Below, piece by piece: positions 1-10,021 of a DNA stretch of 64,000 nucleotides (the first letter of the stretch is position 1; the number at the start of each line of letters is the position of its first letter). Made by a program: the position numbers and the translations under genes. The notes under the pieces were generated by a model. The model saw nothing but the letters and a program-made list of their open reading frames with translations, searched no databases and was not told the origin of the DNA. The DNA lies in the NCBI GenBank assembly GCA_030490835.1, contig CM059975.1, positions 30,226,133-30,290,132 on the forward strand, in the 5' to 3' direction. This DNA is from Annona cherimola. Taxonomy: Eukaryota; Streptophyta; Magnoliopsida; Magnoliales; Annonaceae.

Positions 1-1
1 T

Positions 2-985
2 GGGATATGATCATGTGCATTCCGTCTGCACGGAAGCTACCGTGCAGACGGCTCATCCGACCGTCTATTTCGGCGGGATGAATCCTGTCCGTCGAGAGCT
101 GGTGTGCGTGTTGTGTTTCGTTGGGCGGGGCGTACACGCGGATCTGCTGGGAAAATTTTCCCGCTCGGCAGCAAAACACGAAAACAGAAATCCCGCCTCC
201 TCCTCCTCTCTGGCGTCCCTTGTCCCTCCTCAATCCCTAAATCTCGGCATCCTCAATCCCTAAATCCTGGCATCCCCCCACCCTCGTCCCTCCTCAATCC
301 CTAAATCCCGGCATCCCCTCCTAAAGAATCGCACGGTTCCTCAATCCCTAAATCATGCAGCGGCACGCAGCAGCAGCAGCTCCCGTCCGTCCGGTTACCA
401 GCAGGCAGCGGCACCGTCTGTCCGACGAGATAAAGGTTGTGCCTTCCTCTATCGATCAACGCACAGCAGGCAGGCAGCAGTTCCTCATCGAGTCGGCGAT
501 CAGCAGCAGCAGCAGCTCCGGCCCCACATCGGCTCGAGCCTCCGGCGACCAGCAGATCCGGCGATTCGCATCTCCGGCGAGGGTGAGTTGCAATCTTATT
601 AATGCTATTAAGTAATGAATGCAAATGATTTCAATTTTTTGGTGGATAGCTAGCCGAACTGGAATTTGATTTTTTTCTTATCTCGTCTTCTCCGTAAATC
701 CGCATGCGGATTCTGAATGTGCAGCAAATTAGCTCCCAGCCGCATCTCCCTCACGCGAAAATCCTCATGCGGATCATAACTGCGCAACGAAAGTACCTCC
801 CATCCGCATCTCCCTCACGTGAAAATTTGCATGCGGATTCTAAATCCGCATGCGGATCATAACTGCGCAGCGAAAGTACCTCCCATTCGCATCTCCCTCA
901 CGTGAAAATCCACATGCGGATTATAACTACGCAGCGAAAGTACCTCCCATCCGCATCTCCCTCACGCGAAAATTCGCATGCGGAT
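2..985 (+). repeat. MULE left terminal inverted repeat
   Basis: This arm pairs with 9101-10012. The outer 200 bases are nearly identical to the right arm. Around 225-330 a short unit of the form CAATCCCTAAATC-GGCATC is repeated three times, whereas the right arm has one, so the left arm is longer. The inner part (about 690-985) has several copies of a roughly 60-bp unit carrying the CCGCATGCGG palindrome and the shared strings GCGAAAGTACCTCCCAT and GCATCTCCCTCACG. The arm contains short ORFs (15-263, 355-615), which I read as non-coding TIR or leader sequence. The inner boundary is approximate. Confidence 0.9.
22..51. other. Perfect 12-bp hairpin near left MULE end
   Basis: CCGTCTGCACGG at 22-33 and CCGTGCAGACGG at 40-51 are exact reverse complements around a six-base loop. 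The same hairpin occurs in the right arm at 9963-9992. It lies 20 bp from the transposon end, where transposase-binding sites are expected. The binding role is inference. Confidence 0.8.
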
Positions 986-3201
986 TCAGAATGAACAACT
1001 GAATAGCATTAAAGGATCTCCATTCATGACTTGCGATCAACATTGTAGGTAAATCCAGTTCAATGTATGTTGTAAGGACAGGCATAATCTGTCCATCTTG
1101 CTCTTTCTGGGCTGGATCCTTAACCCAGTTGTTGTCAGATTTTTTTTCTATTTTTTTTATTTTACTTAGAAAATGAGTTGTATGAGTATGATTTGCAAAG
1201 ATGTTGACATATGAGTCCATAACACCAGTCTCTAGGGTTAAAAGACGGTGAAAAGTGTGCTTAGCAAGTTCAGAATTTTTGAAAAATTAATTATGGCACC
1301 CATTAGTTTGATCAGAAGAAGCATATGCACTTGTATATATGACTTTGGCATTCTTGAATTAATTTAAGATAACACATTATTGCCTCCATATTTGAAGAGT
1401 CAAACTGGAATTTAGCTATTCATGGAATTGCAATCTTTTCTTAGTGGACAACCCTTGTCATGATGGTGGTTGGTGACTAGATAATGCATTTCATCAACTG
1501 TGACAGATCACTGCGCCATTGACTCAACTGCTTCAATTTTGAATCCCCACTGCTGAGTGCAGAGTGTCGAGTGGTGATTTAGCTATTATACATATGTTTC
1601 TGTTTCTTTTTTGACTTCATTCGCTGCAAGTTTTGAGCATTTTTCTGGGTTTTGTTCCTCTGTTTTTTTTTTACCCATTTTCCTGGTGGAATTCTGGTAA
1701 AAAATTTTCCCATTTTCTTTATTCATCCATCCCATGCATATCTAGAATTAGCAAAATGGGGTTATGTTGTATGATTCCTGAAAGAATAACAGACATACTA
1801 CAGTTGCAGTGTGGGATATTACTCTATTGTTGTGGTGGGTTCTTGCTGCAATGAAGATAATGATTGACATTATCATTGATACGTTCAGCATCTTTTTCTC
1901 TTACCCCCATAATTTGTATATAGAAAATGGCATGAATTTTGTTCCCATAAGATGCTGATTGCCGTGCGACATGCATGAACTAATCATTCTGCTTCATAGA
2001 TTTCTCATCATGACGATCTTGACAAAAGGTGGGTAATGCGGAATAATGACGGATGCACTGTTAATGATATAACCTGTTTCTGTCATAATTCATCTTCAAA
2101 TTGGTCATGCCTCAGCTCTAGATGACAAACTTGGAAGTGAAAATGAAATAAGAAGCTACAGGACCTTGAATATTGATCTAGAAGAAAAAGGTGCTGGTTT
2201 TTACGATGCTGGAATTTGAAAACATGTCTTTTGCAGAATTAGGTAGAGTAGCAGAATGCAGAATTCACATGTCAATGTTAAGAATCTACATGCTAATTCT
2301 GAGTTACTAGCAACCCTTATCCACATACCAGCTTTTTATGATATAATCCACATGCTAATTTCATATTTCTCATACTGATTTCGAGTCAGTAACAATTCTT
2401 GTTCACATTCTTGCTCTCTATGCCAGAATCCACACGCTACTTCTGTATTCCGTATGTTGATTCTAAGTTAGTGACAACTCTTATTCACATTCGTACTCCT
2501 TGTGATAGAATTATCTGCATGCTAATTCTGAGTTAGTGACAACCGTAGTTCACATTCATGCTCGGTGACAGATTCCGCATGCGTATTTTATATTCCGCAT
2601 GCGGACTCTAAGTTTATGACAACCCAGATTCACATTCCTGTTCTGTGATAGATTCTGCATGCTAATTTTATATGCTGCATGTTGATATTGAGTCGGTGAC
2701 ATACATTGTTCACATTCCTGCTAATTTCACATGCTAATTTTCATGTCTAAACTTTTTTTTCAAATATCTACTGACTTTAGAAAATTCGTCATGCTATTTT
2801 CACTATCCACATTGAATTTGAATTCCACAAATCACGTTTCAAGTGTGGCATAATCCGCATATTAATTTCATATTCCGCATACTGTTTCTGATTGGTGACA
2901 TTCCTTCTTTACATTCTTGCTGATTTATATTTCGCATGCTAATTCTAAGGTAGTATGCATTTTAAGAAATCATATGCCTCTGAAATCAGTATGCGGATTT
3001 GACAAACAGAAGAAATCACATTTGCTTTCTCTATCAACACAATTAATCATTTTGTAGGTTTCAGAATACTATATTCCATGAAAATAGCCTATAGCTTACA
3101 ACATGCACATGCAATGTGTCAACTTCACTTGATTTCTCGTTTCCACTTCACATGCATATGCGAAATGTCATTTTTTTAACGTTTAGATGTTTTCATTTCA
3201 G
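583..3201 (+). other. Predicted leader intron of the accessory gene
   Basis: A strong donor (GAGG|GTGAGT) lies at 583 in the left TIR. A good acceptor (TTTTCATTTCAG) ends at 3201, seven bases before the ATG of the 738-codon ORF. The right TIR keeps the same donor on the other strand. I infer that transcription starts in the TIR, giving a short untranslated first exon and a long AT-rich intron. The stretch 986-2259 inside this intron shows no gene; 2260-2960 is a degenerate repeat. The splice is a prediction from motifs only. Confidence 0.45.
2260..2960. repeat. Degenerate minisatellite inside the MULE
   Basis: Diverged units of very roughly 80 bp recur. Each has a GCATGCTAATT-like block, then GAGTTAGTGACAAC and TTCACATTC-TGCTC. 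Some units contain near-copies of the CCGCATGCGG palindrome (around 2575-2610). The region probably derives from the same subterminal repeat that fills the inner TIRs. It lies within the predicted leader intron. Confidence 0.6.
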
Positions 3202-3208
3202 AAGTTAA

Positions 3209-5425
3209 ATGGCAGGGACAAAGGGCAAAGGAAAGGGAAAAAATGTGAAAGAAGCAGCAAATGTAGCCGAAGAAGCAGCAACCAAACAAGGAAAAAGGAA
3301 AATCACAAAAATCAATGAAGAAGCAACCACAGCAAGTGAGGCAGTGGCCGTCGTCAAGAAAGGAAAAGAAAAAGTGGCAGGAGAGGCAGCAACTACCAGA
3401 AGGGGGAAACAGAAAGTAATGGAGACTGTCGTGGAACACACTATAGTTGATGAAGGGAATGAGGAAGAAGAAGACGCAGAAACTAGAAAGGGTAAAAACA
3501 AACCTAAAGAGGCCGAGGATGCAACCACAACAAGTGAGGTAGTGGTCGTCGTTATGAAAGGAAAAGAAAAAGCGGCAGGACAGACAGCTACCAGAAAGGG
3601 GAAACGGAAAGTAATAGAGACTGTTGTGGAAGATACAAAAGTTGATGAAGCAAATGAGGAAGAAGATCTAGAGGAGAAGGCAACAACTACAAAGAGCAAA
3701 CCGAAACCTAAAGAGGCCGAGGATGCAACCGTGGCAAGTGAGGTAGTCGCCATCGTTAAAAAAGGAAAAGAAAAAGCAGCAGATGAGGCAGCTACCAGAA
3801 GGGGGAAACGAAAAGTAATTGAGACTGCTATGGAAGACACTACAGTTGATGAGGAAAAAGGAGATGAAGCATATACAACATCTAAAAAGGGCAACCAAAA
3901 AAAAAGGAAGGCAGAGGAAGCACCCAAGAAAAAAAGAACGACAACACCCAAAGTGTATGGCTACCCATCCAAATATTTTCATCGTACTGTGGATGAGGAA
4001 ATCTACTTCAGGAAATTTGAAGATCGACCCTTGGTCAAGTCAAGAAGATTTATAATAGATGAGTTTGCTGATTTCCCCTTCGCTAAATGGTTGCATGGAC
4101 ACGGAATTGCTCCATTTGCTAATGTTGAGTGCCACATTTATCCAGTCCTTGTGAGACACTTTTATTCTAGCTGGGGTGCTGATGGTTTTACACATGTAAA
4201 GGGTGTAGAAATAGAAATCAGTCCAATGATGTTGGAGAAGGTTTTTGGGATCCCTTATGATCCTGTGATGTATACAGGTTTTGTAGAGAAGAAACAGGAA
4301 GTATTTTCCGAGGTTTGCAAAAATCCAAAGGTGGGAGCTGAAAGAGTGTCATCTACTCAGTTGAAATCTGTGGACTTGAAACTTCTCCATTATGTTTCTG
4401 TATACCACTTATTCCCGAGGAGTGGATCTTATACAGAGGTGACAGCCCACGATGCACACTTGTTGTATGCTCATGCAAGAGGCAACCGTTTCAACTTCGC
4501 CTACCACATATTCCAGCATATGAATAAGAGTCGTGCTAGGAAGAATGGATCTTTGCCATATGGAATGATTATAACAAGAATCCTAGAATATCATAGCGTT
4601 GATCTCAGTGGAGAGGAGCACCAAAAGTACAAAGAAGTTGACACGATTGATGCATCTATCTTGACTAGATTGGGTTATTTATTTGATGAGCAGGAACAGG
4701 AGTGGAAACCAAGGCATGATGTTGAGGTTTCAAGCGAAGATGAAGAAGATGAGGCTGAGGCTGAGGATACGGGACGACGACAAGGAGATGTGCGGAATAG
4801 AGGAGATCATGAGCAATCACTTCCAGACATGAAAGGAAAGAGCCAAGAAGCTGCTTCTACGCAAGCTCACCCAGATCTGTCTTCACAGTTGCTGCAGTTT
4901 CGGGAGGATATCATGAAGCACATTGCCTTCTTCATGTCACAATCAATCAAACCATCCACTTCTGCTTCTGTCATCTCCACACCAGTTCTAAGTCCACCAA
5001 CTTCCAGCCATTTGGTTATGCCAACATTTTCTCCTACTGGTCTCGTAGATACTCCTACGACAGTCCATTCGCAGTTACCTAGTTGTACGGGTCAGCATCC
5101 ACCTGCATCGCAGTCATCTCCATCCTTTGCTGATTTTCTTCCCAAAGTAGGCCAACCTAGTGCTCCAGTCTATGATCCAACCATTTTCCCCTTCCCTCCT
5201 TTACCGGTACCTTCCCAACCTTCTAATATACTAACAACTGAACATGTGCTTCAAATGACAAGGCATACTATGTTTCTTACAGGCAGTATTGACAGATTGA
5301 TTAGAGAGGTGGAACACATGCGGCAACGCATGGACGTATTTGAGACGCGCTTAGAGGAGCTGAGAGGTAAACACTCAACAAATGATGGTGCGAATGACGG
5401 TGCTGGGGAAGATCATGGCGTTTAG
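3209..5425 (+). CDS. MULE accessory protein, putative plant transposon protein domain
   Basis: This is an intact 738-codon ORF. Residues 1-250 are very rich in Lys, Glu and Ala and hold about three imperfect 68-residue repeats (204-nt period in the DNA, for example at 3500 and 3704). They end in a basic, nuclear-localisation-like stretch near residues 226-248. Residues about 255-480 resemble the 'putative plant transposon protein' domain (Pfam PF20167-like): a block resembling YPVLVRHFYSSW, then a strand plus a VFGIP-type motif. A long Ser/Pro-rich linker follows, and the last 60 residues look like a coiled coil. I see no catalytic motif. It converges with the transposase gene, as mudrB does with mudrA in MuDR, but no homology to MURB is evident. 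The start is chosen because an acceptor site lies just upstream. Its role in transposition is inferred from location only. Confidence 0.75.
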   Translation: MAGTKGKGKGKNVKEAANVAEEAATKQGKRKITKINEEATTASEAVAVVKKGKEKVAGEAATTRRGKQKVMETVVEHTIVDEGNEEEEDAETRKGKNKPKEAEDATTTSEVVVVVMKGKEKAAGQTATRKGKRKVIETVVEDTKVDEANEEEDLEEKATTTKSKPKPKEAEDATVASEVVAIVKKGKEKAADEAATRRGKRKVIETAMEDTTVDEEKGDEAYTTSKKGNQKKRKAEEAPKKKRTTTPKVYGYPSKYFHRTVDEEIYFRKFEDRPLVKSRRFIIDEFADFPFAKWLHGHGIAPFANVECHIYPVLVRHFYSSWGADGFTHVKGVEIEISPMMLEKVFGIPYDPVMYTGFVEKKQEVFSEVCKNPKVGAERVSSTQLKSVDLKLLHYVSVYHLFPRSGSYTEVTAHDAHLLYAHARGNRFNFAYHIFQHMNKSRARKNGSLPYGMIITRILEYHSVDLSGEEHQKYKEVDTIDASILTRLGYLFDEQEQEWKPRHDVEVSSEDEEDEAEAEDTGRRQGDVRNRGDHEQSLPDMKGKSQEAASTQAHPDLSSQLLQFREDIMKHIAFFMSQSIKPSTSASVISTPVLSPPTSSHLVMPTFSPTGLVDTPTTVHSQLPSCTGQHPPASQSSPSFADFLPKVGQPSAPVYDPTIFPFPPLPVPSQPSNILTTEHVLQMTRHTMFLTGSIDRLIREVEHMRQRMDVFETRLEELRGKHSTNDGANDGAGEDHGV

Positions 5426-5625
5426 ATCTATGAAATTTATTACATTCTAACGTTTTTTTTGCACATTATATATTTTGATGCTGATGTATAGCTTTAGCAT
5501 GACTGCATGTTTTATAAATGATTGGATTCAGATGCATGGATTAAACGAATGACAGAAATGTTAGTAGAGTATGTATAGTGTTGAATGGATTGCCTCAGGT
5601 ACCCCTAAATTTTCCATACTTGATA

Positions 5626-6290
5626 ATCCGCATGCGGATTATGAAAACCGCATGAGTATTATACCTTGATAACATACCCAGATTTTTTAGACTTCAAAAT
5701 CAGCATGCGGTTGATGAAAAACGCATGCGTATTATAAAATGGACTGGACACATATACCACCAGATATGTGTGTTTCAAAAATCCGCATGCGGATTATGAA
5801 AACCGCATGAGTATTATACCTTGATAACATACCCAGATTTTTCAGACTTCAAAATCAGCGTGCGGTTGATGAAAAACGCATGTGTATTATAAAATGGACT
5901 GGACACATATACCGCCAGATATGTGTGTTTCAAAAATCCGCATGCGGATTATGAAAACCGCATGAGTATTATATCTTGATAACATACTCAGATTTTTCAG
6001 ACTTCAAAATCAGCGTGCGGTTGATGAAAAACGCATGCGTATTATAAAATGGACTGGACACATATACCGCCAGATATGTGTGTTTCAAAAATCCGCATGC
6101 GGATTATGAAAACCGCATGAGTATTATACCTTGATAACATACCCAGATTTTTCAAACTTCAAAATCAGCGTGCGGTTGATGAAAAACGCATGCGTATTAT
6201 AAAATGGACTGGACACATATACCGCCAGATATGTGTGTTTCAAAAATCCGCATGGGGATTATGAAAACCGCATGCGTGTTATATCCTGTA
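5626..6290. repeat. 155-bp tandem array with palindromes between convergent genes
   Basis: Units start at 5626, 5781, 5936, 6091 and 6246, an exact 155-bp period, with few differences between units. Each unit begins with ATCCGCATGCGGAT (one mismatch in the last) and contains a second GCATGC core about 100 bp later. The array fills the spacer between the 3' end of the accessory ORF (5425) and the 3' end of the transposase (6617). The stretch 6290-6616 has no gene. Confidence 0.9.
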
Positions 6291-6616
6291 TGATATACTT
6301 TACATGCACAACACTACATCAACAAACAAAGAGTTTATAGAATTAAGTCATCCTTCATCGTTCTACAGAGTCTACTTTTTTACAAAAGTACAGAAATCTA
6401 CAATAGCAAACACTTATGCAAAGCTGTCCTTTCATGCTTCTACTATCTTTCGATGTTGCATAAAGCCCGACGATCTATCTAATAACTATTCCATCTTCAT
6501 AATCCTTGTACTTATGCAAAACTGCAATAGAAAGATTAAGCTACGTTAACAGATTGAGCATAATAAGAAATCACATTAAGATGAACATTGGAAAGATAAA
6601 TACCTTTGTCGTTCAT

Positions 6617-8929
6617 TTAAACAGATGAATCAATATCATTTTTATGTAACAATGGACAATTTCGCCTATCATGACCAACCACGATTTTCTTACACCCATG
6701 GCATAATCTTCCTGTGCGTTCGGTGGCTTTTTCAATAGAAGATTTTAGACGTTGCTTTGATCGCCCCTTCGTTCGCCGTCTATTTGCAAAATCCTGCACT
6801 TGAGATGGGGCACTTGATCCATTATCAACTATCATTGGCTGCAGTAGTATATTGCCTTCATCTCTTCCGTTTGTATGATTTCTGCATGGATTACTTTCGG
6901 TGACATGATTGCTAGCTTCTGATGTCATGCCCTGTCCTGCATATGGTAATGCTAATCGTTGCTCATTCGAAGGACTTGCTAGCATTTCGGCTTGCTTCTT
7001 TTGACACATAACCTCTATCATTTCATCCAAAGCTGCATTTGCAAATTGAAATGCTCCCCAACTTGATGATAATTCATTGAGTATGAAATTGATTTTTGGA
7101 AAAATAATGTGCCGACGGACGAGTGGTGAATTAGTTGCATCACAATTGTCTGTAAAGCTTAACACTCTAATATTCTCCTTTGGACGATGTGACCACCGAT
7201 GAAGTATATGTCCCTCAGGCATAGCTACAATGTCACGCCAGTGAAACACGGATAATATGTGCCGACAAACAATCCCGCACCAATCAAATAAGCGGCATGA
7301 ACATGTTATAAATTTTTCTTGTTCGCACCAGCTGACCAATCGCAGATAGTTGGGATCTCCCGATTTGTATACCTTGTAGATAATACGACCCTCTTCTATG
7401 CCGTCTTGCATTGGCTTATAATATCTTGAATCATCCATTTCAGCCTGAAACTCATAGAAGATCTCCCTAGTATACATTTTTGCAATTTATTCCTCGAGCA
7501 TATATTTGGTTTTCAGCACCGGAGTTCCATAGGTGGTTTTACAATCAGCATCTTTTTCATCCTCTCTTCTCTTCGTTATTGCATGCTCGTAAGCTTCGAC
7601 AAACTGGACTAATTTTGTGGTCGACCCAACGAATTGATCAAAAAAAGAATTTATGCTTTCAGACCTTTGAGTGGTGCTCATCCCCGCCAAGAAAATACTC
7701 CTCGTGTAGGCCAGTATCCACTTCTCTCGAATATTATACATTTGTTGTAACCAAGCATGATTTCTCAATTCAAAATTATCCATCAACTTTTCCCAGCCAG
7801 CTTCAAACTCTCCAGGAGCTTCTGTATTCTTAATTAACCTAAATAAGTTATCCTTAAATTGAGGATAACTTTCGTTGGCTGACTGCAATTTCTCAGGAAA
7901 TTTTCTATATATGTGCCATGAACAGAAAATGTGCTTTGCAGATGGGAATACCACAGATATAGCCTTTGTAATAGCTGGATCCTGGTCTGTGATGATGGCT
8001 TTCGGAGGTATACCACCCATGGCATGAAGCCATGTTTGAAACAACCACGTGAAATCTTCTTCACTCTCACCAAACAATAAACCAGCTCCAAGCAATATTG
8101 ATTGCTTATGATGATTAACCCCCACAAAGGGTCCAAATGGCATATCATATTCATTGGTCCGATAAGTTGTGTCAAAGCAAATGACATCATTGAATACTTG
8201 ATAATCCTTTTTAGATTCTCCGTCAACCCACATACATGACATTAGTCGACGTTGCTCATCAACCTTAATATCATAAAAGTAGTCTGATTTGCTAGCGAAT
8301 TGATTTTCAAAGTACTCCAATAAGGCTGGTGCACCCCCTCCATATCTTGACATCCGTCTCGATCATAAGGCATTACGTAAGTCGACTTCCATAAATCCCA
8401 ACTGATCACGTCCCCCTGCCTCCTCTATCATAAATTGTAATGATCTTGACACTCCAACACCTGCCTTTTGGAGACCTTCAACTATGTCCAATTGTGATTC
8501 TGGCACCTTCCGATGAGATCGCAGGCAACGAGACTTAACGGGGGTCTCTAATCGATGCGAGTGTTCCTTTTTGAAGCATGTGACCTTCCACATCAAAGTA
8601 CTTGATAAACGCTTGACAGTTAGTGATGCAAAGCATTCACATCTAGTAGTATCTCTTTGTTTGCTTTTTCTTGTAGCTCGCGGATTATTTTGTCGAAGGC
8701 CCTGTTTAGAGCACTTCAAAATGCGATATATTATTTCTCCATCTTTCGATCTTTTGACATCACTTTTTCTTATGCTAAAACCACAACACCTTGCATATGA
8801 ATTATAAAATGAATATGCTTCTTCTTCGCTGTTTAACTCTTGTCCAATAGTTGGGGTTAAGGCATGAGATGCTTGAGGGGTAAAAGTTGTCAATGGAGTG
8901 AAGGTCTGTCCGCTTCCTTTAGATGACAT
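6617..8929 (-). pseudogene. FAR1/MULE transposase with two in-frame stops
   Basis: Three - strand ORFs (8929-8363, 8353-7487, 7477-6617) lie in one frame and read as one protein of about 770 codons. They are separated only by a TGA at about 8361 and a TAA at about 7486. In order they give a FAR1-type DNA-binding domain with Cys/His zinc ligands (CECF...CFKKEHSH), then the MULE DDE core. In the core are the first Asp in ICFDTTYR, the second in IITDQD, the CSWHI motif and the Glu in TTQRSESI. A SWIM zinc finger follows (CSCRLFDWCGIVCRH), and the C-terminus has a zinc knuckle (CHGC...H...C). The TAA sits where the family usually has a Gln codon, and the TGA could come from CGA by CpG decay. No frameshift is seen. 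Such proteins cut and join the element ends in the nucleus; this copy should not make a full protein. Confidence 0.92.
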
Positions 8930-8966
8930 CTCAAATTCATTTTGGGCATTTCATGTTCTCATCTCA

Positions 8967-9497
8967 CTGCATTAAAAAATAAAAATATATCATTTAATTG
9001 AAAAAAGGAAAAGTGGGCCAACAACTCTCTGTTAGAATGTTAGTTGGGATCTCACTGCATTAAAAAATGGGCCAACAACTCTCTGTTAGGATGATTCGGA
9101 ATCCGCATGCGGATTATAACTGCGCAGCGAAAGTACCTTCCATCCGCATGCGGATTCAGAATCCGCATGCGGATTTTCGCGTGAGGGAGATGCGGATGGG
9201 AGGTACTTTCGCTGCGCAGTTATAATCCGCATGCGGATTTTCACATGAGGGAGATGCGGATGGGAGGTACTTTCGCTGCGTAGTTATAATCCGCATGCGG
9301 ATTCGGAATCCGCATGCGGATTTTCGCGTGAGGGAGATGCGGCTGGGAGCTAATTTGCTGCACATTCAGAATCCGCATGCGGATTTACGGAGAAGACGAG
9401 ATAAAAAAAATCAAATTCCAGTTCGGCTAGCTATCCACCAAAAAACAGAAATTATTTGCATTCATTACTTAATAGCATTAATAAGATTGCAACTCAC
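8967..9497 (-). other. Predicted leader intron of the transposase gene
   Basis: On the - strand the right TIR has the donor AGG|GTGAGT (intron begins at 9497). A pyrimidine/AT-rich stretch ending in AATGCAG gives an acceptor at 8967-8968, some 37 bases before the transposase ATG at 8929. This mirrors the left-end arrangement. The intron would contain seven perfect ATCCGCATGCGGAT palindromes. Prediction from motifs only. Confidence 0.45.
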
Positions 9498-10012
9498 CCT
9501 CACCGGAGATGTGAATCGCCGGATCTGCTGGTTGCCGGAGGCTCGAGTTGATGTGGGGCCGGAGCTGCTGCTGCTGGTCATCGACTCGATGAGGAACTGC
9601 TGCCTGTCTGCTGTGCATTGATCGATAGAGGAAGGCACAACCTTTATCTCGCCGGACAGACGGGTGCCACTGCCTGCTGGTCACCGGACGGATGGGTGCT
9701 GCTGCTGCTGCGTGCCGCTGCGTGATTTAGGGGTTGAGGAACCGTGCAATTCTTTAGGGGGGGATGCTGAGATTTAGGGATTGAGGAGGGACGAGGGACG
9801 CCAGAGAGGAGGAGGAGGCGGGATTTCTGTTTTCGTGTTTTGCTGCCGAGCGGGAAAATTTTCCCAGCAGATCCGCGTGTACGCCCCGCCCAACGAAATG
9901 CAACACGCACACCAGCTCTCGACGGACAGGATTCATCCCGCCGAAATAGACGGCCGGATGAGCCGTCTGCACGGTAGCTTCCGTGCAGACGGAATGCACA
10001 TGATCATATCCC
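9101..10012 (-). repeat. MULE right terminal inverted repeat
   Basis: Reverse complement of 2-985, but without the minisatellite expansion seen on the left. Perfect 14-bp palindromes lie at 9101, 9142, 9161, 9225, 9289, 9308 and 9371, and the perfect hairpin at 9963-9992. The arm also holds the likely promoter and leader exon of the transposase gene. Confidence 0.9.
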
Positions 10013-10021
10013 TATATATAT

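Larger units (their letters stand above)
2..10012. mobile_element. Complete two-gene Mutator-like element (MULE)
   Basis: The first bases (GGGATATGATCATG from position 2) are matched by the reverse complement ending at 10012, and the match continues for hundreds of bases. This gives long terminal inverted repeats, typical of MULEs. Inside lie a - strand FAR1/MULE transposase and a + strand accessory ORF, converging on a tandem-repeat spacer. The right flank 10013-10021 (TATATATAT) would be a 9-bp target duplication. Only its last base (T, position 1) is visible on the left, so the duplication cannot be confirmed here. Boundaries come directly from the inverted-repeat match. The superfamily follows from the transposase. 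Confidence 0.93.

Noticed and set aside
15..615. Short ORFs (82, 66 and 86 codons) in the left MULE TIR, mirrored in the right TIR
   Set aside because: They occur in an inverted repeat, overlap in several frames, have no recognisable domain and lie in the likely promoter/leader region.
3205..3951. 248-codon - strand ORF opposite the accessory gene start
   Set aside because: Antisense shadow of the Lys/Glu-rich repeats; the Phe/Ser-rich product is what the complement of such codons gives.
5626..6290. Regular repeats that could suggest a CRISPR array
   Set aside because: Whole 155-bp units are repeated without unique spacers; the context is a plant transposon.
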